This document shows positions 25,178 to 33,495 of a DNA stretch of 44,126 bases, one piece after another. The translations under genes and the position numbers were made by a program. Within the stretch, counting starts at the first letter, position 1, and each line of letters starts with the position of its first letter. The notes below the pieces were generated by a model. It was given only the letters and a program-made list of their open reading frames with translations, did no database searches and was not told where the DNA came from. Source of the stretch: Alphaproteobacteria bacterium (GTDB lineage Bacteria; Pseudomonadota; Alphaproteobacteria; UBA9219). The stretch spans positions 2,493 through 46,618 of the forward strand of contig JAQUWX010000011.1 in assembly GCA_028692635.1 (NCBI GenBank). Direction: 5' to 3'.

Positions 25178-26101
25178 TTATTCCGGGTCGAGTACAGGTC
25201 CCTGGTGTGCATGGGGATGATTGGGTGCATTACCGGGAATGCTGTGCGGATCTACTGGTTGGTTGGCGGTGAGGGCAGGCGATATTGCCGGGCCATGTCT
25301 GTGCATTATGATAGACGCGTCCAGAAATGGTTCAAAATCAAAACCCATATGGGCAAAATTCTGGGGGATGCTTTTTAGCTGGTGTAGCAATTGCCTTAGC
25401 ATGTACTTCGTGCCGTCGTTATTAGGATCCATTAGAAGGCTGTTAACCGTCGTATAGAGCATGAACATGGCGGCGCTCGCCCCAAGGACATTTATAGGAT
25501 CGTCAAAGTCAAAGCTCTTTGAGCCCAGCCCCAGCATCAGTTGGTTCAGCCTTTCTTTGGCCTGTTTTAACTTGCGCTCCCTTTGCCTTATTAGCTCTAA
25601 CTCTTCGCTCTCGTCCTGGGACAGATCGTCCTCGTTGGAGATATAATCAAGCAGCATACCGACCAGATGTAGGTTGCGCTTTATGAGGCTTACCTCTGTC
25701 GGACGATCAAGCTGGTCCACTCCATAGACGACTATCATAACGTCATCCATTTCCTCGTTTAACCTCACGAGGCGCTCTTTGCTTACTTTGAGCGATTGAG
25801 GGGAATCATAAGTGTTATATTCGGGACTGCTTCCCGCCGGGTCTATGGAAATACTTCCTTTGTGCGGGAAAACATTCTGGACCAGCTCGTCCAGGACTTT
25901 TCGGGAAAAGCCCTTGCTTACATGAAGGACGACGATATCCCATTTATTTAATTCGGCCTGCTTTGTAACAATGTTACACAGCGAATCCATAAATCCTGCC
26001 GCTTGCTCCGGGAAAATAGCGGGAAGGCGCAACTTAGCCTCACGCAAGACATGCTCCAGCGAGCCGAAGACTTCAAAGTGCGAGGGATAAGATTTTGCCA
26101 T
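25178..26101 (-). CDS. Unknown protein, 307 aa, paired with a degenerate GGDEF gene
   Basis: No family is recognised. It is a soluble protein. Residues 1-60 are helical, about 55-135 look alpha/beta (DIVVLHVSKGFSRKVLDELV, then DVMIVVYGVDQLDRPTEV), 160-192 form a Glu/Lys/Arg-rich coiled coil (DESEELELIRQRERKLKQAK) and the last 30 residues are Pro/His-rich and probably disordered (NAPNHPHAHQGPVLDPE). It starts 3 bp after the stop of the GGDEF-like gene, so the two form an operon and may act together. Confidence 0.65.
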   Translation of the reverse strand: MAKSYPSHFEVFGSLEHVLREAKLRLPAIFPEQAAGFMDSLCNIVTKQAELNKWDIVVLHVSKGFSRKVLDELVQNVFPHKGSISIDPAGSSPEYNTYDSPQSLKVSKERLVRLNEEMDDVMIVVYGVDQLDRPTEVSLIKRNLHLVGMLLDYISNEDDLSQDESEELELIRQRERKLKQAKERLNQLMLGLGSKSFDFDDPINVLGASAAMFMLYTTVNSLLMDPNNDGTKYMLRQLLHQLKSIPQNFAHMGFDFEPFLDASIIMHRHGPAISPALTANQPVDPHSIPGNAPNHPHAHQGPVLDPE

Positions 26102-26104
26102 CTA

Positions 26105-26713
26105 TTATTTATGAGTTACGGACTCGGCGGCATGCTTGATGCCTCCGGCCACGTCCTCGTTTTCGTGAAAGGTATAGGCGCCATAATTGATTCTTGGCGT
26201 TATTTTATGTCCATCAATCTCTGACAGCGCTTGCTGTAGTTGAATGGCCAATGTTTCACCTTTTTTCCATGCCTGGGCATTATCGCAACGGACCAGCATT
26301 ATTCCAAATTCGTTAAGCGCCAGACGTCCAAGAATATCGCTGGTTCTTATGCTTTTCGCCAAAATATCGCAGATTGTGCGAGCCGCAGAATTCGCCGCAG
26401 CGTTTCCAAAATTCTTGGCTATATCGCCAAAATTCTCAAAGTCAAAATAAAGCACGCTGGACAATCCGCCATAGCGTTCGTCAAACGCCAGCATACGCGC
26501 AACCTCTCGGTTGAACTCCGGCCTGGTTAGAATAGAGCGGTCATTGTCAGTGTCGCTAACAGCTTGTCTGAAAGACCTTAGCTGTATTTCCATGTCCTGA
26601 ATCTTCGCTCGCGCATCGATTAGCTCGGCGCGGGCATTAGTCCACACCTCGCGCTGCTCAGGGGTCAGCGGGGCGGAAGCCAGGCTATCTGTGGAAAGAT
26701 CGACTATATTCAT
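26105..26713 (-). CDS. Degenerate GGDEF-domain protein
   Basis: A 202-residue protein. A short N-terminal coiled coil (WTNARAELIDARAKIQDMEI) leads into a GGDEF-fold domain (about 55-195), with TRPEFNREVARMLAFDERYG, VLYFDFENFGDIAKNFGNAA and DILGRLALNEFGIMLV. The catalytic RxGGDEF is RLALNEF (130-136), losing both Gly and the Asp, so diguanylate cyclase activity is very unlikely; a regulatory or scaffold role is more plausible. Family membership is clear from spacing. It is the first gene of a two-gene operon and is divergent from purE. Confidence 0.8.
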   Translation of the reverse strand: MNIVDLSTDSLASAPLTPEQREVWTNARAELIDARAKIQDMEIQLRSFRQAVSDTDNDRSILTRPEFNREVARMLAFDERYGGLSSVLYFDFENFGDIAKNFGNAAANSAARTICDILAKSIRTSDILGRLALNEFGIMLVRCDNAQAWKKGETLAIQLQQALSEIDGHKITPRINYGAYTFHENEDVAGGIKHAAESVTHK

Positions 26714-26826
26714 AAGAGTTACTTTACCTTCCTTAGAGATAGTTGGCTATATCAATAATTTTTTGATTTTCGGTAAAAAAAGGGTAGGCTCCCTCCTTTG
26801 CCAGTTTTTCAAGGAGAATTTCTCAT

Positions 26827-27375
26827 ATGCCGCGTAACTCAAAGGTAAAAGTCCGTAAAGCCCCCAAATCAAAAAAAAGCGCTCATGAGCCTTTGGTCAG
26901 CATAATCATGGGGAGCCAGTCGGACTGGGAGACTATGCAGAACGCAGCAAACGTGCTGGATAGCTTTGGTATTCCTTACGAGGCTTTAATCGTTTCCGCT
27001 CACCGCACTCCAAAGCGTTTATTTTCATATGCTTCCTCCGCAGCTTCCAGGGGCATTAAAGTCATCATTGCCGGCGCCGGGGGTGCCGCCCATCTTCCCG
27101 GAATGACTTCGTCGCTCACCACCCTGCCTGTTCTTGGCGTACCCGTTCAGAGCAAAGCTTTGGATGGTATGGATAGCCTTCTGTCTATCGTTCAGATGCC
27201 TGCTGGTATCCCTGTAGGCACTCTGGCTGTCGGCAACGCTGGGGCTACTAATGCGGGGCTTCTGGCGGTTTCTATTCTAGCTTTGATGTACCCCGATCTG
27301 GATAAGGCTTTAAATATCTGGCGGGAAATACAGACCGATAGAGTAGCCATTAAACCTTCCTCAAAAAGGAAATAG
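26827..27375 (+). CDS. purE: N5-carboxyaminoimidazole ribonucleotide mutase PurE
   Basis: A 182-residue class I PurE that moves the carboxylate of N5-CAIR to C4 in purine synthesis. It has the substrate loop [10 protein letters not shown] (28-37), the catalytic SAHRTP (H59) and the conserved [32 protein letters not shown] then [13 protein letters not shown] segments. A basic 20-residue leader ([12 protein letters not shown]) precedes the domain. AAGGAG (26811-26816) supports the start. purK follows after 2 bp. Confidence 0.96.
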   Translation: MPRNSKVKVRKAPKSKKSAHEPLVSIIMGSQSDWETMQNAANVLDSFGIPYEALIVSAHRTPKRLFSYASSAASRGIKVIIAGAGGAAHLPGMTSSLTTLPVLGVPVQSKALDGMDSLLSIVQMPAGIPVGTLAVGNAGATNAGLLAVSILALMYPDLDKALNIWREIQTDRVAIKPSSKRK

Positions 27376-27377
27376 GC

Positions 27378-28463
27378 ATGAAGATTGTCCCTCCCGGATC
27401 AACTATAGGCATTCTTGGCGGGGGACAGCTTGGTCGCATGACTGCTCTTGCTGCGGCCAATCTGGGATACAGGTGTCATATTTTCTGCCCGGAGTCAGAA
27501 GCTCCGGCGTTGCAGGTAAGCGACGCTTATACCACCGGCTCTTTCACGGATGAGGCCGCTTTAGAAAAGTTCGCCTCATGCGTCGATATCGTGACGCTTG
27601 AATGGGAAAATGTGCCGATCTCGACCTTGGAATTTCTGGATGGAAAAGTTCCGGTCTGTCCCAGTCCAAATATTCAGAAAATAGCGCAGGACAGAATTCT
27701 GGAAAAAAGTTTTGCCAGACAGCATGGAATTGGCACCGCTGATTTTATGGCTATCGGTTCGATCGATGAGTTAAAGATCGCTCTTAAAAAATTTCCGCTT
27801 CCTGCCGTATTGAAATCAACTCGCATGGGGTATGACGGCAAGGGACAGGTCAAGATAAATGCTGACACCGATGCGGCCTCTGCCTGGCAAGAAATGGGCG
27901 GAAATGCCGGTATTCTTGAGGCTTTCGTCGATTTCGATTGCGAGCTGTCCGTAATTGTAGCCAGGCGGGCCGATGGCCTTATGGTTCATTATCCCGTGAC
28001 TCAAAACATACATCAGAACCATATACTCGCACGAAGCGAGGCTCCGGCTCCTGTGTCAGCGGATGTTGCGGATGAAGCTGCTCGGCTGGCGTGCCACATG
28101 GCGAAAGAGCTTGGAGTTGTCGGGCTTCTTGCCGTTGAATTTTTTGCGCTTAAAACTCCGAACGCTTCAGGGCAGCTCGTTCTTATGAATGAGATCGCTC
28201 CACGTCCGCATAATTCTGGACACTGGACTATCGATGCCTGCTCGTGCAGTCAGTTCGAGCAACTCATTCGCGCCATATGTGGGCTGCCACTGGGATTGTG
28301 TGAACAACACAGTAAAGCCATCATGCACAATCTCATCGGAGACGATGTTCTTCGCTGGGCGGAGCTGTTGAAAGATCCTTCTGCCTGTTTACACATATAC
28401 GGTAAAACCGACATAAGGGCAGGGCGCAAGATGGGACACGTCACATTTTTGCATGACAAATAG
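27378..28463 (+). CDS. purK: N5-carboxyaminoimidazole ribonucleotide synthase PurK
   Basis: A 361-residue ATP-grasp enzyme that makes N5-CAIR from AIR, ATP and bicarbonate, the substrate of PurE. It shows GILGGGQLGRM (12-22), the ATP-grasp LKSTRMGYDGKGQVKI then EAFVDFDCELSVIVAR, the metal-binding NEIAPRPHNSGHWTIDAC and the C-terminal HIYGKTDIRAGRKMGHVTF. Length is standard. It is cotranscribed with purE, with the ribosome-binding site inside the purE end. Confidence 0.96.
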   Translation: MKIVPPGSTIGILGGGQLGRMTALAAANLGYRCHIFCPESEAPALQVSDAYTTGSFTDEAALEKFASCVDIVTLEWENVPISTLEFLDGKVPVCPSPNIQKIAQDRILEKSFARQHGIGTADFMAIGSIDELKIALKKFPLPAVLKSTRMGYDGKGQVKINADTDAASAWQEMGGNAGILEAFVDFDCELSVIVARRADGLMVHYPVTQNIHQNHILARSEAPAPVSADVADEAARLACHMAKELGVVGLLAVEFFALKTPNASGQLVLMNEIAPRPHNSGHWTIDACSCSQFEQLIRAICGLPLGLCEQHSKAIMHNLIGDDVLRWAELLKDPSACLHIYGKTDIRAGRKMGHVTFLHDK

Positions 28464-28774
28464 CGAAGAATCCTAAAAACCCGGTTTTTGATTCCAATTA
28501 TCTCTATATTTCCGTATGTTGCGGCGCAGTAATTCTGCCCTGTGAATACATGAGCATGCTAGTTAATAGCTTTGTAACCATAAGTATTACCCTTAAAGGG
28601 TAAGTACTTACCCAAAATTAACAAAAGTAAATTTGTGTTTTTTAGTATCATGATTTTCATATACACTTCATTTTATTGGATTTCATCTAGTAAAAAGATA
28701 TTTTGATTAATAAATATTAACCGAATTACTTGTTTATAAAAAGAAGTATTATAATAATACCATGGGAGGATTTT
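28464..28774. other. AT-rich intergenic region with overlapping palindromes
   Basis: These 311 bp hold no gene. They become strongly AT-rich after 28600, probably the promoter of the 28775 gene. Two perfect palindromes overlap: TTACCC-TTAAA-GGGTAA (28587-28603) and GGGTAAGTACTTACCC (28598-28613). They share the GGGTAA arm, so either hairpin excludes the other. An operator is the simplest reading. Confidence 0.5.
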
Positions 28775-28996
28775 ATGTCTCAGAAAGTATTGAAAAGCAT
28801 TCCTAATGAAAAACAGGCAAAAAACGATGTCGATATTATAGTCATTATTACCGATATTGTTCAAAAATTGAGCACCATTTGCCTGATGCTGAAATATTTC
28901 GGCTGGAAAGAGCCTCTTTTCCATATAGAGGCTGCTCGCAACTCTCTAGTAAAACTGGCTGGCGACAGCGAGACAGAACAGGCGACCCAAGAATGA
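28775..28996 (+). CDS. Small hypothetical protein, 73 aa
   Basis: No family is recognised. It is a soluble, probably helical protein with a hydrophobic central helix (IIVIITDIVQKLSTICLMLK) and an acidic tail (GDSETEQATQE). The start at 28775 follows a strong GGGAGGA (28764-28770); the upstream in-frame ATG at 28730 has none. It is convergent with the HAMP protein gene, 8 bp away. Confidence 0.6.
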   Translation: MSQKVLKSIPNEKQAKNDVDIIVIITDIVQKLSTICLMLKYFGWKEPLFHIEAARNSLVKLAGDSETEQATQE

Positions 28997-29004
28997 GCCG
29001 CGCA

Positions 29005-31221
29005 TTACCCCTGATGGCCATTGCGCTTGATCCCATCGTGATAATCGGGTTCAAGTCGGACCAACTGCTCATTCATCGCGCCAAGAGCTTCCGTAATCTC
29101 ATGAAGCAAGCTTACCTGCTTGGGATTGGACTCTATATTGTCGGGCAGGGCTTTGATTTGTTTATCAAGCAATACTAAGCGCATTTCCAATTGATTTTTT
29201 TGTTGTTCTATTAGCATCGAGATGTCGTCACGGACGGAGTCTATCTGCTCGACAGATGTTCTCCAGTGATTTTCAAATTCCGCGAGGAGCTTTCCAGCTA
29301 TCTCCTCGGTAGGAATTACGATGTCGCGTGAACCTTCAGTCACCGTTTGCGTGCCTGTCAGGGACGGGATCAGCTGGCCAAGTTGGCCAGCAACCGTTCC
29401 CAAGGTTCCCGTCAACTGGCTTAGAACCGTCAGGCGTTGCAGCGCCTGGTCAATCGAGGTCGTCATCGTGGCGAGCTTCTCGCAATTCTGCTCTGCCATT
29501 TGTTCGGTTCTTCCGAATGTCTCGGTCACTTGTTTTTCCAGCTTGCCGCCGACTTCGTCAAGCAGATCGGTGAAGCGTGAGTGGACGCCTTTAAGATCGC
29601 TTTGCGAGGCGTTTATCTCATCGACAGCGTTTATCAACGCCTGCGTCGCGGTTTCGGTTTTTACAGCCAGGTCGCCGCTTTGTCTCGCCATGGAGTCTAT
29701 TTGAATTTGGGCAGACTGCGAGTTAGTGACAAGGCGCTCCTGTAACTGCTGCATCAAGGTTTGACTGCACTCGGCAAGATGTTGCACTACTTCGTGCCCG
29801 GTCTGGCTGGTTCTGCTTAATTTGGCCAGCACTTGCTCGTTGCTGGTCTTCAATTCCTGGAACATTCCGTTCAGAAGTCCTCCGTCGCGGCTTATGTTCT
29901 GCAATGCGTCGCTCATGGCGTGCTGCGCTCCGTCGAAGCTGGTTATAATGGAATCCAGTTTCTGCGTCGCCGTCACTATTTGTTCGCCAAGCTTGCCGTG
30001 CTTTTCGGATATAGCCTTTATAACTCCGTCCATCTGGTCGGCATTGCGTTCCGTTCTGGAGGCTAGGCTGTTGAGATTTTCTTCGGCTTTCGCAGTCGCT
30101 TCAAGGCGAAGCTCAACGCGATCCACAACCTGCGTCAACTTGCTTTCGCTGCTGCCTAGAGTTTCCAACAGCTCTTTCAGGCGGCTCTGAGAGCTTTCCG
30201 TCGTTTCATTCAAAACCTTGCTGCTGGCCTGAAGAATATTAAGCGCGGCAAAAATTCTCTCGCCCAACTCCTTGGTCGAAGCGGCCAGCTCTTCGACAGT
30301 TCGCAGGCTTTTGCCTGTGCTGTCGCGAAGATTATTCTCGCTTTCAAGCAGGCTTTTGAATGTGGCTGTGACTTGGCTTCCCGCAATCTGCGTAACTTCC
30401 GCCATGCTCTGTGCGCGCTTCTGCATGAAGGGAACCAGTTGATCCAGCTGGCCAGAGGCTTGCTCAAGATTCTGAGATAAACGCTGTATCGTTTGGTTGT
30501 TCGCTTTATCGTTGCGTTGAATCTGCTCAAGAGCCGAATTAAGACGAACAGGAATTTCAGCGAGCATCTTGTGTTGTCCGGCAGCCGTCGATGCAAGATC
30601 GGACGCTTCATCTCCTATGCGAGCGGCCTGCGTAGTAATCTGCTGCATCATCGCTTCGAAAAGAGTTCGCGCTCCGCCTTCAAACTTTATGCGCACAGGT
30701 CCCTGATCGCTTAAAACAGACATGTCCGGCAGTTGGCTGAAATGGCAGCGCGCTTTATCGACTGCTCGCGCAAGATCTCCGATGGAATCCGTTCTTTCCG
30801 TTCCCCATATCGGAGTTTGCATATCTCCTCCCGCCAAGTTCGATATGCTTTGCGCAATCGCTCGCAGCGCAGGGGACTGCCGCCGTTGGATCACAAGATA
30901 AAGACCGATGGCAAGTCCTGCCGCCAGGATAACGCTGCTCCACGCTATGAAGGTCAGGGCTAACGACCATGCGCGGAGATTTTGCTTCGCTTGCTGGCGC
31001 TGTTTGCTTGTATCAACTTGTTTGTCCATGTCCTGGACTGGGACAAAAGAATCCGGCTGAACTTCGGTCGGATTGTCTATGAGCACCAGCTCGTTGCGAT
31101 CCAGCTCAAACTTTACATAACCAGCCGCTCCTATGAGGCCGACGCACGCGATTGTTATTAATATCAGCATCAGGGTTATAGATCTCCCAACGCCGCTGCC
31201 TTGCTCTATCGTGCTGCCCAT
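29005..31221 (-). CDS. Membrane HAMP-domain protein with a very long coiled coil
   Basis: A 738-residue protein. TM1 (about 15-37), a short periplasmic segment, TM2 (about 84-108) and a HAMP-like linker (about 112-165, RRQSPALRAIAQSISNLAGG) are followed by about 550 residues of cytoplasmic heptad-rich helix ending near EITEALGAMNEQLVRLEPD. It resembles methyl-accepting chemotaxis proteins in layout but lacks the signalling hairpin tip that contacts CheA/CheW, so it is probably not a chemoreceptor. It might be a structural or filament-forming membrane protein. It follows the AAA ATPase gene (210 bp) on the same strand. Confidence 0.75.
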   Translation of the reverse strand: MGSTIEQGSGVGRSITLMLILITIACVGLIGAAGYVKFELDRNELVLIDNPTEVQPDSFVPVQDMDKQVDTSKQRQQAKQNLRAWSLALTFIAWSSVILAAGLAIGLYLVIQRRQSPALRAIAQSISNLAGGDMQTPIWGTERTDSIGDLARAVDKARCHFSQLPDMSVLSDQGPVRIKFEGGARTLFEAMMQQITTQAARIGDEASDLASTAAGQHKMLAEIPVRLNSALEQIQRNDKANNQTIQRLSQNLEQASGQLDQLVPFMQKRAQSMAEVTQIAGSQVTATFKSLLESENNLRDSTGKSLRTVEELAASTKELGERIFAALNILQASSKVLNETTESSQSRLKELLETLGSSESKLTQVVDRVELRLEATAKAEENLNSLASRTERNADQMDGVIKAISEKHGKLGEQIVTATQKLDSIITSFDGAQHAMSDALQNISRDGGLLNGMFQELKTSNEQVLAKLSRTSQTGHEVVQHLAECSQTLMQQLQERLVTNSQSAQIQIDSMARQSGDLAVKTETATQALINAVDEINASQSDLKGVHSRFTDLLDEVGGKLEKQVTETFGRTEQMAEQNCEKLATMTTSIDQALQRLTVLSQLTGTLGTVAGQLGQLIPSLTGTQTVTEGSRDIVIPTEEIAGKLLAEFENHWRTSVEQIDSVRDDISMLIEQQKNQLEMRLVLLDKQIKALPDNIESNPKQVSLLHEITEALGAMNEQLVRLEPDYHDGIKRNGHQG

Positions 31222-31431
31222 TAGTAGTCCCCGCCACTGTTCTATTAAGTATTATGGCCAAAAACATAAGCTCACAGCCGGATTGTGGAGAAAATTATCC
31301 ACAGCCATGCTGCCATGTGCTCTTTGGTTAACGAATTATGCCGAATCAGGGACAAAAAGTAAATGCTCTCAAGCGATAGCCCCACATTATTACACTATCG
31401 CTTTAAAAGCTGACTATCAGGGTGTTTCTGG

Positions 31432-33426
31432 CTAGCTTACGGTTTTCCTGCCCCGGATCACCTGGTCAAACAACGCAGCGTTCACAACAGGGGGAATTAC
31501 CCCGTTTTCGCCGCTAAAGGACTGGCGGAGAGCCAAAAGTCCTACGCGATTGCACAGGTTGGTTATATCAGCCGGTGACATTCCCTGCGTCATAACCGCC
31601 AGTTGATCAAAGTCAATGTCCGACGCCATCGGAAATTTCTTCGAGTGTATTTGCAATATCTTTTTCCGAGCCTGTATGTCCGGCATAGGGAGGGTGATCG
31701 CATAGTCAAATCTGCCAGGACGCATCATTTCATTCATCAGACGATCTGGACGATTAGTAGCCCCTACGACAATTACCCCAGGAATATCCGAGAGATGGTC
31801 CAGCTCATCCATTAATTGAGCTATTACAAAATTCGGAGTTTGCGGCTCATCTCCTCGGTTCTGAGGATCGAGCAGAGCGTCAATATCGTCAAAGAAAATC
31901 ATGCATGGCGTGCTTTTCCGCGCAAGGGCAAAGCTTTTATGCACAAAATCAGCCATAGCCCCCTGATCCTGCATGAGTAAAGTCGGGCAGGGGACTTCTA
32001 TCAGATTTAAGGGAGTAATGCTGGCAACTGCGCGCACCAACGTGGTTTTACCTGTGCCCTGACCTCCAGAAACGAGGATGCATCTCGGAGGATGCACATC
32101 GGCTTCCCTGAATTGATGACTGCGCTGTAGCGACCATACAAGCGTTTCACGAAATAACGCTTTTATCTCATCAAGACCGCCGACGCTTTCCCATGAAACA
32201 TCCGGGACATCGCTGTAAAGCGGATTAAGCGCAGACGGAACAATGGCGCGAAGCGCTACGGCAAAATCTTTGTGATTTATTGTGACAACCTCACTGGATA
32301 GATCAGCCATAGTAACCAGACGTCTCAGATCGGCAGCGGTGCAGCCTCGAGTAGCGTTCGCCAGTTGTTTTAAATCAACTGTATCGTCAAGCGGCGCATC
32401 GCGAGTAGCAAGAACCAGCATCTCCTGTCGCGCAAGGCGATCCGGCGCGTCAACAGGAAGCACAACGTCAAATCGGCGGTTCGATAAAAATCTTGGATCG
32501 GGATCGCTTGAGCATATTCCGAACAGAATTATCTTTCTGTGCATCCGCAGCTCATCAAGAACATTGCAGATATGGGAAATAGCCATGTGACCATATTGAT
32601 GTTCGTTAAGCGCCTCCATGTTGTCGAGCAACATGATAATCGGCGCCATATGCGATAAATCAGAGAATATGGTTTCAAGATCGGAGTTTCCAAACACTAC
32701 ATAGCGATCAAGCAAAGTGTGCGCGTCAATAACGCGCAACCCTACCTTCATGTCTTCAGCAAGGCGCTTTACAAGCTGGGCCTTACCGCAACCAGCCGGT
32801 CCCGTCAGCAATATAGATTTGGCAGTCGAAGCAATTTCGCCGTTGAGCCGCTTGTCCGCCATTATGCGACATGTGCGATATACATCGCGCAAACCGGCAA
32901 GACCTGTGTCCGGCTCATCCTCGTTACAGCATATAATCTGGAACTCCGTCGAGCTGCAAACCTGGACAGGACCGGCTGGTATCGTTTCGGCAATCCTGAC
33001 TTCAAGCGGAAATTTATCGATCGTTGGCACCCTCAACCGATCATCGACAACGATTATTCTTTCATGCCACAAGGACGTAAGCTGGTTCAGCCTTACGGAA
33101 AGGTGGAGATTGTCTATATCGTCCGTTACTTCAAGAACCACTTTCTCCGCCAGCTCCGGCGTTTTAGTCAGAGCGGATATCTTTATCGGCGCATTATCCG
33201 GGGCTTTGGTATTAAAGAGCAGTTGTGAGCTTACACGCGCCAGTCTTTGGTTTCTGTCTTCCATCAATGCAGGAATAGCTCGAGCGTAACTTGTGCGCCC
33301 TCCCGTAAGAGCGACGGTATCTCCGGGTTGAACCCTTAGCAAGCGAAGGTCTGACTGATCAATGCGAACGCTGTCATCCGATAGATCTTCAGCTATGCGT
33401 AAATTAAGCGATATTTCGGCAGTCAT
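31432..33426 (-). CDS. Cdc48/p97-type double AAA ATPase
   Basis: A 664-residue protein with the layout of archaeal VAT/eukaryotic p97. Residues 1-165 are an N-domain with double-psi-barrel features (LRLLRVQPGDTVALTGGRTS, then IVVDDRLRVPTIDKFPLEV). D1 spans about 195-395 and D2 about 410-660, introduced by the diagnostic WESVGGLDEIK. D1 is degenerate: Walker A GPAGCGKA lacks the Ser/Thr (A216), and Walker B ends LLDN (E to N). D2 looks active: GGQGTGKT (454-461), FFDDID with Asp for Glu (513-514), sensor VVGATNRPD and arginine fingers RPGRFD (569-574). It is predicted to unfold or extract proteins. Such proteins are uncommon in bacteria. AAGG precedes the ATG. Confidence 0.88.
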   Translation of the reverse strand: MTAEISLNLRIAEDLSDDSVRIDQSDLRLLRVQPGDTVALTGGRTSYARAIPALMEDRNQRLARVSSQLLFNTKAPDNAPIKISALTKTPELAEKVVLEVTDDIDNLHLSVRLNQLTSLWHERIIVVDDRLRVPTIDKFPLEVRIAETIPAGPVQVCSSTEFQIICCNEDEPDTGLAGLRDVYRTCRIMADKRLNGEIASTAKSILLTGPAGCGKAQLVKRLAEDMKVGLRVIDAHTLLDRYVVFGNSDLETIFSDLSHMAPIIMLLDNMEALNEHQYGHMAISHICNVLDELRMHRKIILFGICSSDPDPRFLSNRRFDVVLPVDAPDRLARQEMLVLATRDAPLDDTVDLKQLANATRGCTAADLRRLVTMADLSSEVVTINHKDFAVALRAIVPSALNPLYSDVPDVSWESVGGLDEIKALFRETLVWSLQRSHQFREADVHPPRCILVSGGQGTGKTTLVRAVASITPLNLIEVPCPTLLMQDQGAMADFVHKSFALARKSTPCMIFFDDIDALLDPQNRGDEPQTPNFVIAQLMDELDHLSDIPGVIVVGATNRPDRLMNEMMRPGRFDYAITLPMPDIQARKKILQIHSKKFPMASDIDFDQLAVMTQGMSPADITNLCNRVGLLALRQSFSGENGVIPPVVNAALFDQVIRGRKTVS

Positions 33427-33495
33427 TGATGTGTCGCCTTATACAAAGAGCCAATTTCACTCCACGACAATAACACAAAATTACATACAGCGCGA

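Noticed and set aside
26714-26826. Purine riboswitch upstream of purE
   Set aside because: The leader is too short and has no recognisable purine aptamer core.
29005-31221. Methyl-accepting chemotaxis protein
   Set aside because: The membrane and HAMP layout fits, but the conserved signalling tip is not seen and no che genes are nearby.
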